Shown here: in pieces, positions 1-9,724 of the stretch
How positions within the stretch are numbered: the stretch's first letter is position 1
How the letters are laid out: the number at the start of each line of letters is the position of its first letter
Assembly: GCF_026625565.1 (NCBI RefSeq)
Contig: NZ_CP112998.1
Span: forward strand, 4,714,501 to 4,778,500
DNA: 64,000 nucleotides
Direction of reading: 5' to 3'
DNA from: Dyadobacter pollutisoli
GTDB taxonomy: Bacteria; Bacteroidota; Bacteroidia; Cytophagales; Spirosomataceae
Made by a program: the position numbers and the translations under genes
Notes under the pieces: model-generated
What the model saw: only the letters and a program-made list of their open reading frames with translations
Told to the model about the DNA's origin: nothing
Databases searched by the model: none

Positions 1-2123
1 GCGCCCAATACCTTGCGCACACCAATCTCTTTCGTCCGTTGCTCAATGGAGAAAACCGCCAGACCGAACAGCCCGAGGCAGGAAAGAAACACGGACAACA
101 ATGCAAACAGGGAAGTCAGGCGTGAGGTCAATTCCTCTCTTTGGTAAAAACGGGCGATTTCATCGTCGTAAAAGCTATGCTGAAATACCTGATCGGGGAA
201 TTGTTTTGACCATACCCTTTCAATATCCTGAATGGTACCGGGGCCCAAATGTGCCAGTTTGACGCCGGCTTGCCTGTATCGTTTCAGCATTGAAAAAATT
301 ACGGTCGGCTCAATTTCGGTGTACAGATCCGAGTTATTGAAATCGGAGAGCACGCCTACTATCACGCCGGTTTTATCGGCATCCCCGACGAGCAACCGTC
401 GGTTCAATGCTTCGTCCGGCGATTTCAGGCCCAACGCTTTGACTAGCTTTTGGTTAATCAGCAGTTCACGCAATGTGTCAGAGGCGGCCAGATTCCGTCC
501 TGCTACCAATTTTAATCCATAAGTTTTGACATAGTTGTTATCTGCGACCCTGGATCTGGCTACGAATTTTTCCCAGTCCCGGTTCTCAAATTTAATACTG
601 CCTCCGCTGCCCAGCTGGGCGGAAGGCGGCGTCCTGAAAAAAGAAACGGAAGCCACATCCTTCAACCGCATCACCTCATTTGTGAATGTTGCGATCTTAC
701 CGGATTCCGCGTCAGGAAGATTGATATGCACAACCAGGTCCTTATCCACACCCAGGTCTTTGTTTTTGAGATACCGGGATTGAAGAATAATGACCATTGA
801 AACCGCGATCATGACAAATGAGATCGCAAATTGGACAACCACCAGGCCTTTTCTGATAGGAAAATGCCCGTTCACATGCTGCCCTGCCAAACCCTTGATC
901 GCGAGCAGCGGGTTGAAATTCGATATCATGACCGCAGGATAAAACCCGGCCATGGCGACCACGAAAACCAGCAAAATGAGAATGAATATCACAAATCCAA
1001 TGTCCGTGAGGTCGCTGCTTTGAATGTGTATGCCAAGCCAATCGGTGAGTAGCATAGCCATCATACCCGCCAGCGCAATGGCCAAAACAAATGCTATGAT
1101 AGTAAAAAGGGCTGTTTCCTGAATAAATAGCCAGAAAACCTGCGCCTGCGAAACACCCAGCACTTTTCGCACGCCCACTTCTTTTCCTCTTTTAAAAGCC
1201 TGCGCTGTGGAAAGATTAATAAAATTGAAACAGGCAATCAAAACAAGTAATAACCCGACTGAGCCCAGCATAATGATCGTCGAGTACTTGATTTTTCCGC
1301 CGTAGTCAACATTAAAATGGACATCGGCCAGCCCTTGCAAATGATAATGAAACACTTTGCTGTCAGCGCCGTAGTATCTTTTCGAAAAGGCTGGCATTTG
1401 CTTTTCGAACGCCGCCCTATCCTCAGCGGAACGCAGGGTAATGTACGTTTCGCGACCACTGTCGATCCAGCCCCAGTCCTGGTAACCGTATTCCGGGACC
1501 AGTTTTTTCAATGTAGGAAGTGACACGAAGATGTCCTTTTTAAAATCCGTCAGCTCCGGGTAGTCCTTCACAATTCCTGCTACTACTACATTTTCCTGGT
1601 TATTGACCCTGATATACTGTCCTACCGGATTACTTTTTCCAAAATATTTCCGTGCATAGCGTTCCGTCAGCACGGCTGTATTGGGCGCATTCAAAACAGC
1701 CGCATTGCCACTCAGCCATTGATAATCGAATATTTTAAAAAAATCAGGGTTAGTAAAAGCCGCGTTCTCCTTTTCGAGAAACTTCTTCGGGTTTGTATTT
1801 CCGATCGCTATGGTCAGCTCCTTTTGGGCGAGGTAGCTGGCACTTTCCACGTCGCCATACTCTTTTTTAAGCGTTTCATGAAGCAGGTATGCCGATCCCT
1901 TTTCTTTTTCAACGGAGCCGTCTTCCAGATGCAGATCCACCACCACACGATAGGTTCGCGCTGCATTCCGGTGGTAACGGTCTACCCCAAGATGATAAGA
2001 AACCAGCTGAAAAATAATGATCGCCCCCGCCATCCCAATAGCGAGCCCTGAAATATTGATACCCGAATAAACCTTGTTTTTAAGAAGGTTGCGGAAGGAG
2101 AGTTTAAGAGAGTTTCGAAGCAT
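1..2123 (-). CDS. Permease P1: fused MacB/FtsX-type ABC transporter permease, 3' end beyond the window
   Basis: Inner-membrane subunit of a MacB-like ABC exporter, which uses cytoplasmic ATP hydrolysis to move a periplasmic domain (family knowledge). The reading frame is open from the ATG at 2123 to base 1 (707 codons). It stops inside the second cytoplasmic motif, RTKEIGVRKVLGA, so roughly the last 85-90 residues, including the final two membrane helices, lie outside the window. The first motif, GKEVGVRKVLG, is near residue 316. Start MLRNSLKLSF matches the N-terminus of the paralogs. The segment STAQAFKRGKEVG groups it by eye with P3, P7 and P12 (called type IV here). It is the last visible gene of unit E, separated from P2 by a heptamer inverted repeat. 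The truncation is only the window edge. Confidence 0.93.
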   Translation of the reverse strand, partial: MLRNSLKLSFRNLLKNKVYSGINISGLAIGMAGAIIIFQLVSYHLGVDRYHRNAARTYRVVVDLHLEDGSVEKEKGSAYLLHETLKKEYGDVESASYLAQKELTIAIGNTNPKKFLEKENAAFTNPDFFKIFDYQWLSGNAAVLNAPNTAVLTERYARKYFGKSNPVGQYIRVNNQENVVVAGIVKDYPELTDFKKDIFVSLPTLKKLVPEYGYQDWGWIDSGRETYITLRSAEDRAAFEKQMPAFSKRYYGADSKVFHYHLQGLADVHFNVDYGGKIKYSTIIMLGSVGLLLVLIACFNFINLSTAQAFKRGKEVGVRKVLGVSQAQVFWLFIQETALFTIIAFVLAIALAGMMAMLLTDWLGIHIQSSDLTDIGFVIFILILLVFVVAMAGFYPAVMISNFNPLLAIKGLAGQHVNGHFPIRKGLVVVQFAISFVMIAVSMVIILQSRYLKNKDLGVDKDLVVHINLPDAESGKIATFTNEVMRLKDVASVSFFRTPPSAQLGSGGSIKFENRDWEKFVARSRVADNNYVKTYGLKLVAGRNLAASDTLRELLINQKLVKALGLKSPDEALNRRLLVGDADKTGVIVGVLSDFNNSDLYTEIEPTVIFSMLKRYRQAGVKLAHLGPGTIQDIERVWSKQFPDQVFQHSFYDDEIARFYQREELTSRLTSLFALLSVFLSCLGLFGLAVFSIEQRTKEIGVRKVLG

Positions 2124-2136
2124 AAGGGAAGTATTT

Positions 2137-2221
2137 GGCTTTCGGCAGTCGGCTATCGACTGTCGTTTTTTTTATATTATAAAAGTCAAAGCCGACGGCC
2201 GATTGCTGATAGCCGACGGCC
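2137..2221. repeat. Heptamer inverted-repeat element R1 (P2/P1 junction)
   Basis: Left arm has GGCTTTCGGCAGTCGGC followed by a T-run; right arm has AAAGCCGACGGCCGATTGC and ends at the P2 stop codon. The arms are imperfectly complementary around an AT-rich loop. Confidence 0.8.
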
Positions 2222-2225
2222 CCAA

Positions 2226-4622
2226 TCACTCACTTCTCAAACTCTTCACCGGGTTCATCAATGCTGCCCTGATCGCCTGGTAACTGACCGTCAATAACGT
2301 AATCAGTATCGCTCCGACGGCGGCAGATACGAATATCCACCATGAAATATTGGTCCGGTACTCGTATTTGAGCAGCCAGCCATTGAGAAAATAATAAGCC
2401 ACGGGTGCCGAAATAACACAGGATATCACTACTAAAACCACGAAGTCACCCGATAACAATGCCCACAGGTTCGCTACCGAAGCTCCCAGCACTTTCCTAA
2501 CGCCGATCTCCTTGGTACGCTGCTCGGCCGTGAAAGAAGCAAGCCCGAACAAGCCCAGGCAGCTGATCACGATGGCGAGGATCGCGAACGTGGACGCCAG
2601 CGTGGCGATACGTTCCTCGGTTGCAAATTTGGCCGCATACTGTTCATCCGAAAATTTGTAATCGAATGGACTGCCTGGATTGATCGTTTTGAAAACCGCT
2701 TCCACTTTATGCAAAGATTCCCTGGCTGGTAATGCAGGGTTCAATTTGATATTGATAAAATTAGCCCAATCATAGTTCACCATGAACAGTGTAGGATAAG
2801 CCGGTTTAAATGGAGAATCCATCACCATATCCCTGATCACCCCAACCACGGTATAAGGCGTGTCGTTCCATTTCACCGTCTTGCCAATGATGTCGGACGG
2901 ATGTTTCATTTTCATGTATTTAAGGGCAGATTCGTTCAGTACCATGCCGGAAGAATCCGTAGAAAATTGTCTTGAAAAATCCCTGCCTGCTACAAACTGC
3001 CAGCCAACCGTTTTTCCAAAATCATGCGTCACAGCGATGGTACCAAAGGTCTCCTTGAAGTTAGGATCCTTGCCTTCCCATTGAAATCCACCATTGGAAG
3101 AATTTACATCGGTAGTAGGAGAGGATGAAGTTGACATTTCGATAACGGCCCCGGTTTTCAGCAGGCTTTCCCGTAGTACATTATAGTGACTGTACAACTC
3201 AGGCGTGTTTATATTCACCGTGATCAGCCCGTTACGGTCGTAGCCGATCGGCCTGTTCTTGGCATGTTGTATTTGCTTAAAAACAATGATAGTCCCGATA
3301 ATCAATGTCACAGAAACTGTAAACTGCAAAACGACGAGCACTTTCCTGGGGATAGCGGCGTACCGGCCCACGCGCGCCACACCTTTCAAAACTTTCACCG
3401 GTTGAAATGCCGACAGATAGAATGCCGGATAACTTCCCGAAATCATCCCGGTAACCAGAGAAAAAGCAATCCCAGCCAGCCAGAACCATGGACTTGTCCA
3501 CAAAATGCTCATTTGCTTGTCCGCAACTTCATTGAAAACCGGCAGCAGTACCACGACCAGCAGCAGCGACAACACAAACGCCAATGCTGCTACCATCATG
3601 GATTCGCTCAGAAACTGGTTGATCAGCTGGCTGCGCATGGAACCGATCGCTTTGCGGATACCCACTTCTTTTGCCCGCTTTTCGGACCGCGCGGTGCTCA
3701 GGTTCATAAAGTTGATCGATGCCAGCAGCAATACGAAAATGCCTATTATTCCAAAAAGCCATACATACTGAATGCGGCCATCAAGGTTACCATTTTTGTC
3801 CCATCCCGAATACAAATGCCATCGGCTCATGGGCAACAAATATACCTGAGGCTTGAAGAAAGCCGTTTCCGGGGCATGCTTCAGTTTAATGTCCTTGATT
3901 TTGTTCGAAACATTTTCAAAGTCAGCCTTGTCACTGATCTGAGCCAATACCTGCCAGGAATTATTGTTCCATTCCGCATTGTCGATGGCTTTTTTCACCC
4001 AATCCTGCGTGTTCACGTAAAGATCCCAGGGCACGATGAAGCTGAGGTCGCGGAATTCGGTATTGTATGGAAGGTCTTCATAAACGCCCGTAACGCGGAC
4101 ATCATGTTTATTATCCAGTTTGATGATCTTGTCCATCGGCTCGGTGGCACCAAAAAGCGCTTTGGCAACCGAGGCCGACAGCATAACCGACGCCTGGTCT
4201 TTTAACCCCGCCCGCGTTCCTTTCAACATTTTCAGCGAAAACATTTCAGGCGCTTCGGCACTCAGGTAGTTGCCCTTCCGGGTGAATTTGTTGCTACCAT
4301 TGGCCAGAATGTGCTCCCCATTAAAGGACGACATGATCACATATTTGAAATCATCCTTATACTGGGCCCGCAACTCATTTCCCATCGGCGCGGGCATGTA
4401 CTCTCCATGAAAGATCTGTCCTTCGAAATTGCCGGTCTGCATTACTTTCGCAATCCGGTCATAATTTTGATGGTACTTATCAAAAGCAAACTCGTCGTGG
4501 ATCCAGAGGCCAATCATGATCGCAACGGCCATTCCCATCGCAAGACCTCCAATGTTGATCGCGGAATAACCTTTATTCTTGTAAAGGTTTCGAAAGGCGA
4601 TTGTTAGATAGTTTTTGAACAT
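2226..4622 (-). CDS. Permease P2: fused MacB/FtsX-type ABC transporter permease (type I)
   Basis: 798 residues, worked out here as the topology model for the array. TM1 is about 20-41, first periplasmic domain 42-283, TM2-4 about 285-402 with KEVGIRKAIGS near 318, TM5 about 425-448, second periplasmic domain 450-665, and TM6-8 about 670-780 with KEIGVRKVLGA near 704. The two halves repeat one plan, so one chain looks like a MacB permease dimer. There is no nucleotide-binding domain, so it needs a separate ATPase. P2 shares PMSRWHLYS, a PRKV-VV-QFTVS stretch around TM5 and an AVTHDFGKT segment with P11, and related forms of these with P18. Only 15 bp separate it from P3, which indicates co-transcription. 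C-terminus NPVKSLRSE. Confidence 0.96.
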   Translation of the reverse strand: MFKNYLTIAFRNLYKNKGYSAINIGGLAMGMAVAIMIGLWIHDEFAFDKYHQNYDRIAKVMQTGNFEGQIFHGEYMPAPMGNELRAQYKDDFKYVIMSSFNGEHILANGSNKFTRKGNYLSAEAPEMFSLKMLKGTRAGLKDQASVMLSASVAKALFGATEPMDKIIKLDNKHDVRVTGVYEDLPYNTEFRDLSFIVPWDLYVNTQDWVKKAIDNAEWNNNSWQVLAQISDKADFENVSNKIKDIKLKHAPETAFFKPQVYLLPMSRWHLYSGWDKNGNLDGRIQYVWLFGIIGIFVLLLASINFMNLSTARSEKRAKEVGIRKAIGSMRSQLINQFLSESMMVAALAFVLSLLLVVVLLPVFNEVADKQMSILWTSPWFWLAGIAFSLVTGMISGSYPAFYLSAFQPVKVLKGVARVGRYAAIPRKVLVVLQFTVSVTLIIGTIIVFKQIQHAKNRPIGYDRNGLITVNINTPELYSHYNVLRESLLKTGAVIEMSTSSSPTTDVNSSNGGFQWEGKDPNFKETFGTIAVTHDFGKTVGWQFVAGRDFSRQFSTDSSGMVLNESALKYMKMKHPSDIIGKTVKWNDTPYTVVGVIRDMVMDSPFKPAYPTLFMVNYDWANFINIKLNPALPARESLHKVEAVFKTINPGSPFDYKFSDEQYAAKFATEERIATLASTFAILAIVISCLGLFGLASFTAEQRTKEIGVRKVLGASVANLWALLSGDFVVLVVISCVISAPVAYYFLNGWLLKYEYRTNISWWIFVSAAVGAILITLLTVSYQAIRAALMNPVKSLRSE

Positions 4623-4637
4623 AGCTTGTAGGATGTG

Positions 4638-7100
4638 TTATTCACTTTTTAAACTCCTCACTGGATTCATTAATGCCGATCTTATACTTTGGTAACTCAC
4701 TGTCAATAAAGCTATCCCAATAGCAAGCAGCCCTGCCGCGACAAAGACCCACCATTCTATTCCTATTTTGTATTCAAAATTCCGAAGCCACTGGTTTAGG
4801 CCAAACCAGGTAATAGGTATGCCAATTACGATTGCGATCATTACCAGTTTTAAGAAATCTTTTGAAAGAAGTGCTACGATACCGGCCACCGATGCGCCCA
4901 GTACTTTTCGAACTCCTATTTCCTTCGTTCGCTGGTTGGCGGTGAAGGTAATGAGACCAAATAATCCCAGGCAGGCTATAAAAATGGAGATCGCCGCAAA
5001 AATCCGGAATGCGTCAAAAACCAGTTTTTCAACAATATAACCTTTGGCCAAAGACTCATTCAGAAATGCGTACTGATAAACGTCTTGCGGAAATTGCTGC
5101 TTCCAGTTGCCTTCGATCGTTTGAAGCGCCTTGGGCAAATCCAGACTATGATCCCCAGGAGCAGCTTGTAACCTGATATGAATTTGTTCAAAAAATCCTG
5201 TATTCCAGCACATCAGCACACACGGCACAATGGGCTGCTGAAGTGACACATTATGAAAGTCTTTGACGACTCCCAAAATCGGTGCCTCACCCTCACTGAT
5301 CGTCACCACTTTCCCGATTGCTGTTTCAGGAGTAAGTCCCAGGTTTTTGACCATGGTTTCATTCACTACAAAACCATTGAACGCGGAACCATCGGGTACA
5401 ATGTTGGAAGTCGAAAACCAGCGACCGGCGATGGTTTGGAGACCAAAAAGCGACTGATATTTTAAATCAACGACTTTCATTTCCGCCTGCCGGTTCATTT
5501 GGCTGGATTCAGATTTTAGTCGAAAATCGGTACCAAAATAATTTTCAGTGATCGGAGCGCCGGACGAAAAACTCACCTCTTTGATGGCTGGGTCGCGTAG
5601 TAGTTGCTGTCTGAAAACCTCCAATTTGGCCTGTACCTGATTACGCGGACCATTGACGGTGATCACGGCATCCCTCGCAAAACCAAGGTCTTTGTTCATG
5701 AAAAAATCCATTTGTCGCGAAGCAACAAACGTACCCGCCAACAATCCGTAGGTAATGCAAAACTGAAATACGATCAATCCCTGACGAAGCGAAAACCGCT
5801 GATGCTGAGCATTACCAGCATTTTTCAATGCCTTCACGGGTTGAAACCTGGCCAGCAAAGTAGCAGGATAAAAACCCGCGAACAATGCTACCACCAGGAC
5901 GAGCACCGCGCAAAAAATCCAAACCGCTGCGTCCGGGCGAAGATCCAGATTAATAATGCTCAGGGATGCATTGATCCAGTTTAGCAGAAAACCCAGCGCC
6001 CAAACCGAAATAATGCCTGCCAAAATCGCTACCACCAGCGTTTCTCCAATAAACTGCCCAAAAAGCTGCGTTTGCGTACTGCCAACTGCTTTGCGAACGC
6101 CCACTTCTTTATTCCGACGACTAGCCTGGGCGGTTGTAAGGTTGATAAAATTGAATGAAGCGATCAGAATCAGAAAAATGGCCAGGCTTCCCAACACCCA
6201 CAACATTTGACGACTCACATGATAGCCGCCCAGAAAGTCTTCGTAGAGCGTATTGGTATGAATATCGGCAAGCGGTTGCAGGAAATAACTCACCCGCATG
6301 TTATCCTCTGCATTCATGTATTTCTTCTTCAATGCTGCCAATCGCGGCTCAAATCCTTTCGGATCAGTGCCGGCAGGTAATGTGATATAGATAGTTCCCT
6401 CGTAATTTCCCGACCAGTTACCAGCCTGATACCGGTTATTATTTTTGAAAAACTGATAGTTAACCAGCATTTCAAACAGCAAATTGGTGTTATATGGCGG
6501 GTTTCTGATGATACCGGATACCACCAGCGGGTCTGAATTATTGAGTGTTAAAGTCTTGCCAATCAGCTCTTCATAATGTCCTTCGAATTCGGCAAAGTAG
6601 CGGTCAGCAAGTTTCTGGGTCAGTACCACGGCATTGGTTTGCTCAAAAGCCGTTTTGGCATTTCCGGCGAGCCAAATTCCACCAGGGACAGCCTTGCCGA
6701 AGTCAAAAGTTTGGAGGTAGTACTGATCGGCGAACATCAGTCGGTTTTCTTCAAAACGGCTGACATTACCTTTGCTGTCCACTGAACTGATAATGCGGGT
6801 TAGCGGGCCGGCGGTTTGTGTAACCTGCACACCCGGCACATCATGCCGGATCGCTTCTGCCAATGGATATGCCGTAGTAGGCCAATGCTGTACGCCGTCG
6901 GCTTGGCTGCTATGCTCGACGATGCGATAGGTATTTTCACTTTGGGTATGAAAACCGTCAAAACTCATCTCATAGCGCACAAAAATGTAAATGATTAGGC
7001 AGCTCGTCATACCCAGCGCCAGACCAAGCACATTGATAGCAGTGTGTGTTTTGTCCGACATTAGCCGCCGGAATGCAATTTTTAGATAGTTCGTGAACAT
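4638..7100 (-). CDS. Permease P3: fused MacB/FtsX-type ABC transporter permease (type IV)
   Basis: 820 residues, among the longest of the set. N-terminus MFTNYLKIAFRRLMSDK precedes TM1. First cytoplasmic motif NKEVGVRKAVGS is near residue 332 and the second, TKEIGVRKVLGA, near 729; the extra length lies in the first periplasmic domain. TTAQASRRNKEVG and the GYHVSRQMLWVL entry into TM2 resemble P7 and P12 (SISRSVLW, TISKGMIW). It lies between P4 (120-bp gap filled by repeat R2) and P2 (15-bp gap) in unit E. The pair P3-P2 has the same type order (IV then I) as P12-P11 in unit C. Confidence 0.96.
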   Translation of the reverse strand: MFTNYLKIAFRRLMSDKTHTAINVLGLALGMTSCLIIYIFVRYEMSFDGFHTQSENTYRIVEHSSQADGVQHWPTTAYPLAEAIRHDVPGVQVTQTAGPLTRIISSVDSKGNVSRFEENRLMFADQYYLQTFDFGKAVPGGIWLAGNAKTAFEQTNAVVLTQKLADRYFAEFEGHYEELIGKTLTLNNSDPLVVSGIIRNPPYNTNLLFEMLVNYQFFKNNNRYQAGNWSGNYEGTIYITLPAGTDPKGFEPRLAALKKKYMNAEDNMRVSYFLQPLADIHTNTLYEDFLGGYHVSRQMLWVLGSLAIFLILIASFNFINLTTAQASRRNKEVGVRKAVGSTQTQLFGQFIGETLVVAILAGIISVWALGFLLNWINASLSIINLDLRPDAAVWIFCAVLVLVVALFAGFYPATLLARFQPVKALKNAGNAQHQRFSLRQGLIVFQFCITYGLLAGTFVASRQMDFFMNKDLGFARDAVITVNGPRNQVQAKLEVFRQQLLRDPAIKEVSFSSGAPITENYFGTDFRLKSESSQMNRQAEMKVVDLKYQSLFGLQTIAGRWFSTSNIVPDGSAFNGFVVNETMVKNLGLTPETAIGKVVTISEGEAPILGVVKDFHNVSLQQPIVPCVLMCWNTGFFEQIHIRLQAAPGDHSLDLPKALQTIEGNWKQQFPQDVYQYAFLNESLAKGYIVEKLVFDAFRIFAAISIFIACLGLFGLITFTANQRTKEIGVRKVLGASVAGIVALLSKDFLKLVMIAIVIGIPITWFGLNQWLRNFEYKIGIEWWVFVAAGLLAIGIALLTVSYQSIRSALMNPVRSLKSE

Positions 7101-7216
7101 AGCTATTGGGCAGTCGGCCGTCAGCTTTCGGCAGTCGGCCTTTTTTAAATGATTATTATAATCTTCCTGAATAACAAAACCAACAGCCGATGTTTGACAG
7201 CCGACAGCCGAAAGCC
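7101..7216. repeat. Heptamer inverted-repeat element R2 (P4/P3 junction)
   Basis: Left arm GTCGGCCGTCAGC...GCAGTCGGCC then T6; right arm ACAGCCGATGTTTGACAGCC continuing as further GCCGANA units up to the P4 stop. The loop is AT-rich, about 45 nt. Confidence 0.8.
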
Positions 7217-7219
7217 ATT

Positions 7220-9598
7220 TTACTCGCTTTTTAGAATTTTAACCGGATCACTTAATGCCGCCTTAATTGCCTGATAACCTACTGTGGCAACTGCGAGCAT
7301 GATGATGGATACGCCTGACAGAATGAACACATTCAGCCCGATGGTGACGTGGTACGAGAATTCATTCAGCCACAGGTTCATCGCCCAGGATATCAAAGGA
7401 AAAGCGATTACCATGGCGATCAGTACCAGTTTGAGAAAATCAGTTGATAATAGAACCGCGACATTACCGACCGTTGCGCCTACTACTTTACGGATACCTA
7501 TCTCTTTTTGTCGACGTTGCGCGGTAAATGCGGCCAGACCGAACAAGCCGAGGCACGAGATCAAAATGGCCAGTCCGGCAAAGTACCTCGACAACTCGCT
7601 GATCCGTCGCTCGGATGCATACATCGCATTATAATTTTCGTCTAAAAACTTGTATTCGAATGCATTGCCTTTGTGATAAGCCTGAAATGTCTTTTCGATT
7701 TGCGCAATAGTCTGTGGTTTAGCTCCCGCCTGGATTTTCACCATAATGTTGGGCATAACCGGGTATACCTGAAAAAAGCAGGGTTTTACGCGTTCGTAAA
7801 GTGATTCAAAATTAAAATCCTTTACTACGCCGACGATTTGTCTGTCCATTCCCCAGAACCTGACGATCTTGCCAACCGGATCTTTCAGCCCCATGCTTTT
7901 GATGGCCGATTCATTGAAAATAATCTCGTTACTGGCATTCTGATTTTGTGAGAAGCCCCTTCCTTCCTTGATTTTTATTCCAACCGTTTCAATAAAATTG
8001 AACCCCACTTCCAGATTTGCGAAATCAATGTCTTTGCCCGGCGGCCTTCCCGGCCATTCAAAACCCGAAATACCGCCGTGGTCACCAGTAAGGTTATGAC
8101 TAAAACTCGATGCTTTCACGACCCCTGGCAGGTTTTTCACTTCATTAAGAAACGATTCGGAGGATGCGAGGCTTGCCGAATCCATCTTCATTGGAATTTC
8201 AAAATGAATGATATTGTCACGGCTGTAACCGAGGTTTTTGGTTTGAATGTATTCGATCTGCCGGTAAACGACGAGGACGGAAACAATGAAAATCACTGAA
8301 ACGGCAAACTGAAACACCACGAGTCCCTTCCTGAAAAATAGCTCCCCAGCCGATGTTTTAAGGGAGCCTTTTAATACCGAAATAGTGTTGAACCCTGAGA
8401 GATAAAGCGCGGGATAGCTGCCGGCAATGAGTCCGGTCAGCAGTGTGATGCCGAAAGTCGATAGAATGATCTGGCTATCAAAGGCAAGATTGATCTGCTT
8501 TCCGGTAATTTGATTGAACTGGGGCAACAGAATGACCAGCAGAAAAATGGCGACGAAAAGTGACAGAAAAGCCATCATTACCGATTCGCCCAGGTACTGG
8601 ATCACAAGCGACCGGCGGTATGCCCCGATGGCTTTTTTGATACCCACTTCCTTCATTCTGCCCGATGCTTTCGCTGTGGACAAATTCATAAAATTGATGC
8701 AGGCGATCACCAGAATAAATAATGCGATGATCGAGAAAAGCCTTACATAAGCGATCCTTCCACCAGCCTGTACGCCATTTTCAAACTGACCATGTAGGTA
8801 TTTGTCTGAATATTTGATCGCTAACAGCTGGACTTTGCTCCCTTTGTCTTTCGTAGCAAGGTAGTTTTTGATCTTCCCATTAAAGTGATCTACATCCGTT
8901 TCCTCTTTCAAGATGACGAAAGTACTCGGATCGCTGTTGCCCCAGGATTTCATGCTCGGGCGCTTTTCCACGAAAAGATCAAAATTGAAAAGCACATCAA
9001 ATTGCTCAACCGCATTGGCTGGATTCCCTTCAAAAATAGCTCCAATGTTATAGTTACTGGTAAATTCGCCGTGATCCCAGGCAATAGTTTTGCCTATGAC
9101 ATTGTCTGTGGTATGAAACAATTTCAGGGCCAGCTCCTTCGAAATACCAATGGTTTGATTGTCCCGAAACAACACATTCTCGTCCCCATCCAGCACCGGG
9201 CAGGTAAAGACATTGAAATAATCCTTGCTGATAAACTGGCCGCCCACTTTAATGTGAATATCACCAAAGGAAACCAGGCCTTTGTTACCAAACCAGGAGG
9301 CAGGCGCTACCGTTACCGCGTGCTCAACCTCCGGCATTTCGGTCGCCAGCGCATTTGCGAGCAGTCCGGCAGTATGGTTAATGGTCTTCACGCCGTCTTC
9401 ACCGGGATGATTGGCCATTACCTGATAAAGCTGCGCCTCTTTGGCATTGTAATGATCAATGTGAAGCTCATCATTTACCCAAAGATAAATCAATAGCGTA
9501 CAGGTCAGGCCCGTCGACAAACCGACCAGGTTCAGGAGCGTGAACTGGCGCTCCTTCACAAGGTTGCGCCACGCGATTTTGAAATAGTTTTTGAGCAT
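7220..9598 (-). CDS. Permease P4: fused MacB/FtsX-type ABC transporter permease (type II)
   Basis: 792 residues. The first motif is KEVGIKKAIGA near residue 318, with lysine where most paralogs have arginine; the second is KEIGIRKVVGA near 699. The tail is DPVKILKSE instead of NPVKSL. Its closest relative in the window by eye is P19: both have a KIKNY segment in the first periplasmic domain, a Y-GGRI-YVR run leading into TM2, and an AYR-SL sequence after the first motif. Both also follow directly after a type III permease (P5 and P20), which suggests that gene pairs were duplicated as blocks. Junctions on both sides carry heptamer repeats (R2, R3). Confidence 0.96.
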   Translation of the reverse strand: MLKNYFKIAWRNLVKERQFTLLNLVGLSTGLTCTLLIYLWVNDELHIDHYNAKEAQLYQVMANHPGEDGVKTINHTAGLLANALATEMPEVEHAVTVAPASWFGNKGLVSFGDIHIKVGGQFISKDYFNVFTCPVLDGDENVLFRDNQTIGISKELALKLFHTTDNVIGKTIAWDHGEFTSNYNIGAIFEGNPANAVEQFDVLFNFDLFVEKRPSMKSWGNSDPSTFVILKEETDVDHFNGKIKNYLATKDKGSKVQLLAIKYSDKYLHGQFENGVQAGGRIAYVRLFSIIALFILVIACINFMNLSTAKASGRMKEVGIKKAIGAYRRSLVIQYLGESVMMAFLSLFVAIFLLVILLPQFNQITGKQINLAFDSQIILSTFGITLLTGLIAGSYPALYLSGFNTISVLKGSLKTSAGELFFRKGLVVFQFAVSVIFIVSVLVVYRQIEYIQTKNLGYSRDNIIHFEIPMKMDSASLASSESFLNEVKNLPGVVKASSFSHNLTGDHGGISGFEWPGRPPGKDIDFANLEVGFNFIETVGIKIKEGRGFSQNQNASNEIIFNESAIKSMGLKDPVGKIVRFWGMDRQIVGVVKDFNFESLYERVKPCFFQVYPVMPNIMVKIQAGAKPQTIAQIEKTFQAYHKGNAFEYKFLDENYNAMYASERRISELSRYFAGLAILISCLGLFGLAAFTAQRRQKEIGIRKVVGATVGNVAVLLSTDFLKLVLIAMVIAFPLISWAMNLWLNEFSYHVTIGLNVFILSGVSIIMLAVATVGYQAIKAALSDPVKILKSE

Positions 9599-9608
9599 GA
9601 TTTTAAGA

Positions 9609-9723
9609 GCTATCGGCCGTCGGCTTTCAGCAGTCGGCTTTTATTTTTTTGTTTTTTTGTATTACAAATTCATACTCTACTCAAAAGAAGCCGACAGCCG
9701 ACGTCTGACCGCCGACAGCCGCC
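9609..9723. repeat. Heptamer inverted-repeat element R3 (P5/P4 junction)
   Basis: Left arm GCTATCGGCCGTCGGCTTTC...GCAGTCGGC followed by a long T-rich stretch; right arm AAGCCGACAGCCGACGTC then GACCGCCGACAGCCG, ending at the P5 stop region. Confidence 0.8.
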
Positions 9724-9724
9724 C

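Noticed and set aside
1..2123. P1 as a broken pseudogene
   Set aside because: The frame is open throughout and ends only at the window edge, inside a conserved motif.
2137..2221. Repeated intergenic elements as a CRISPR array
   Set aside because: They are spread over 57 kb between genes, palindromic, degenerate, without spacers of even length and without cas genes.
3186..4205. 339-codon plus-strand open frame opposite P2
   Set aside because: Antisense to a strongly supported permease; His/Arg/Gln-rich composition without domains. It is a shadow of the coding strand. The same holds for the long plus-strand frames at 8885-9496 and 39252-39935.
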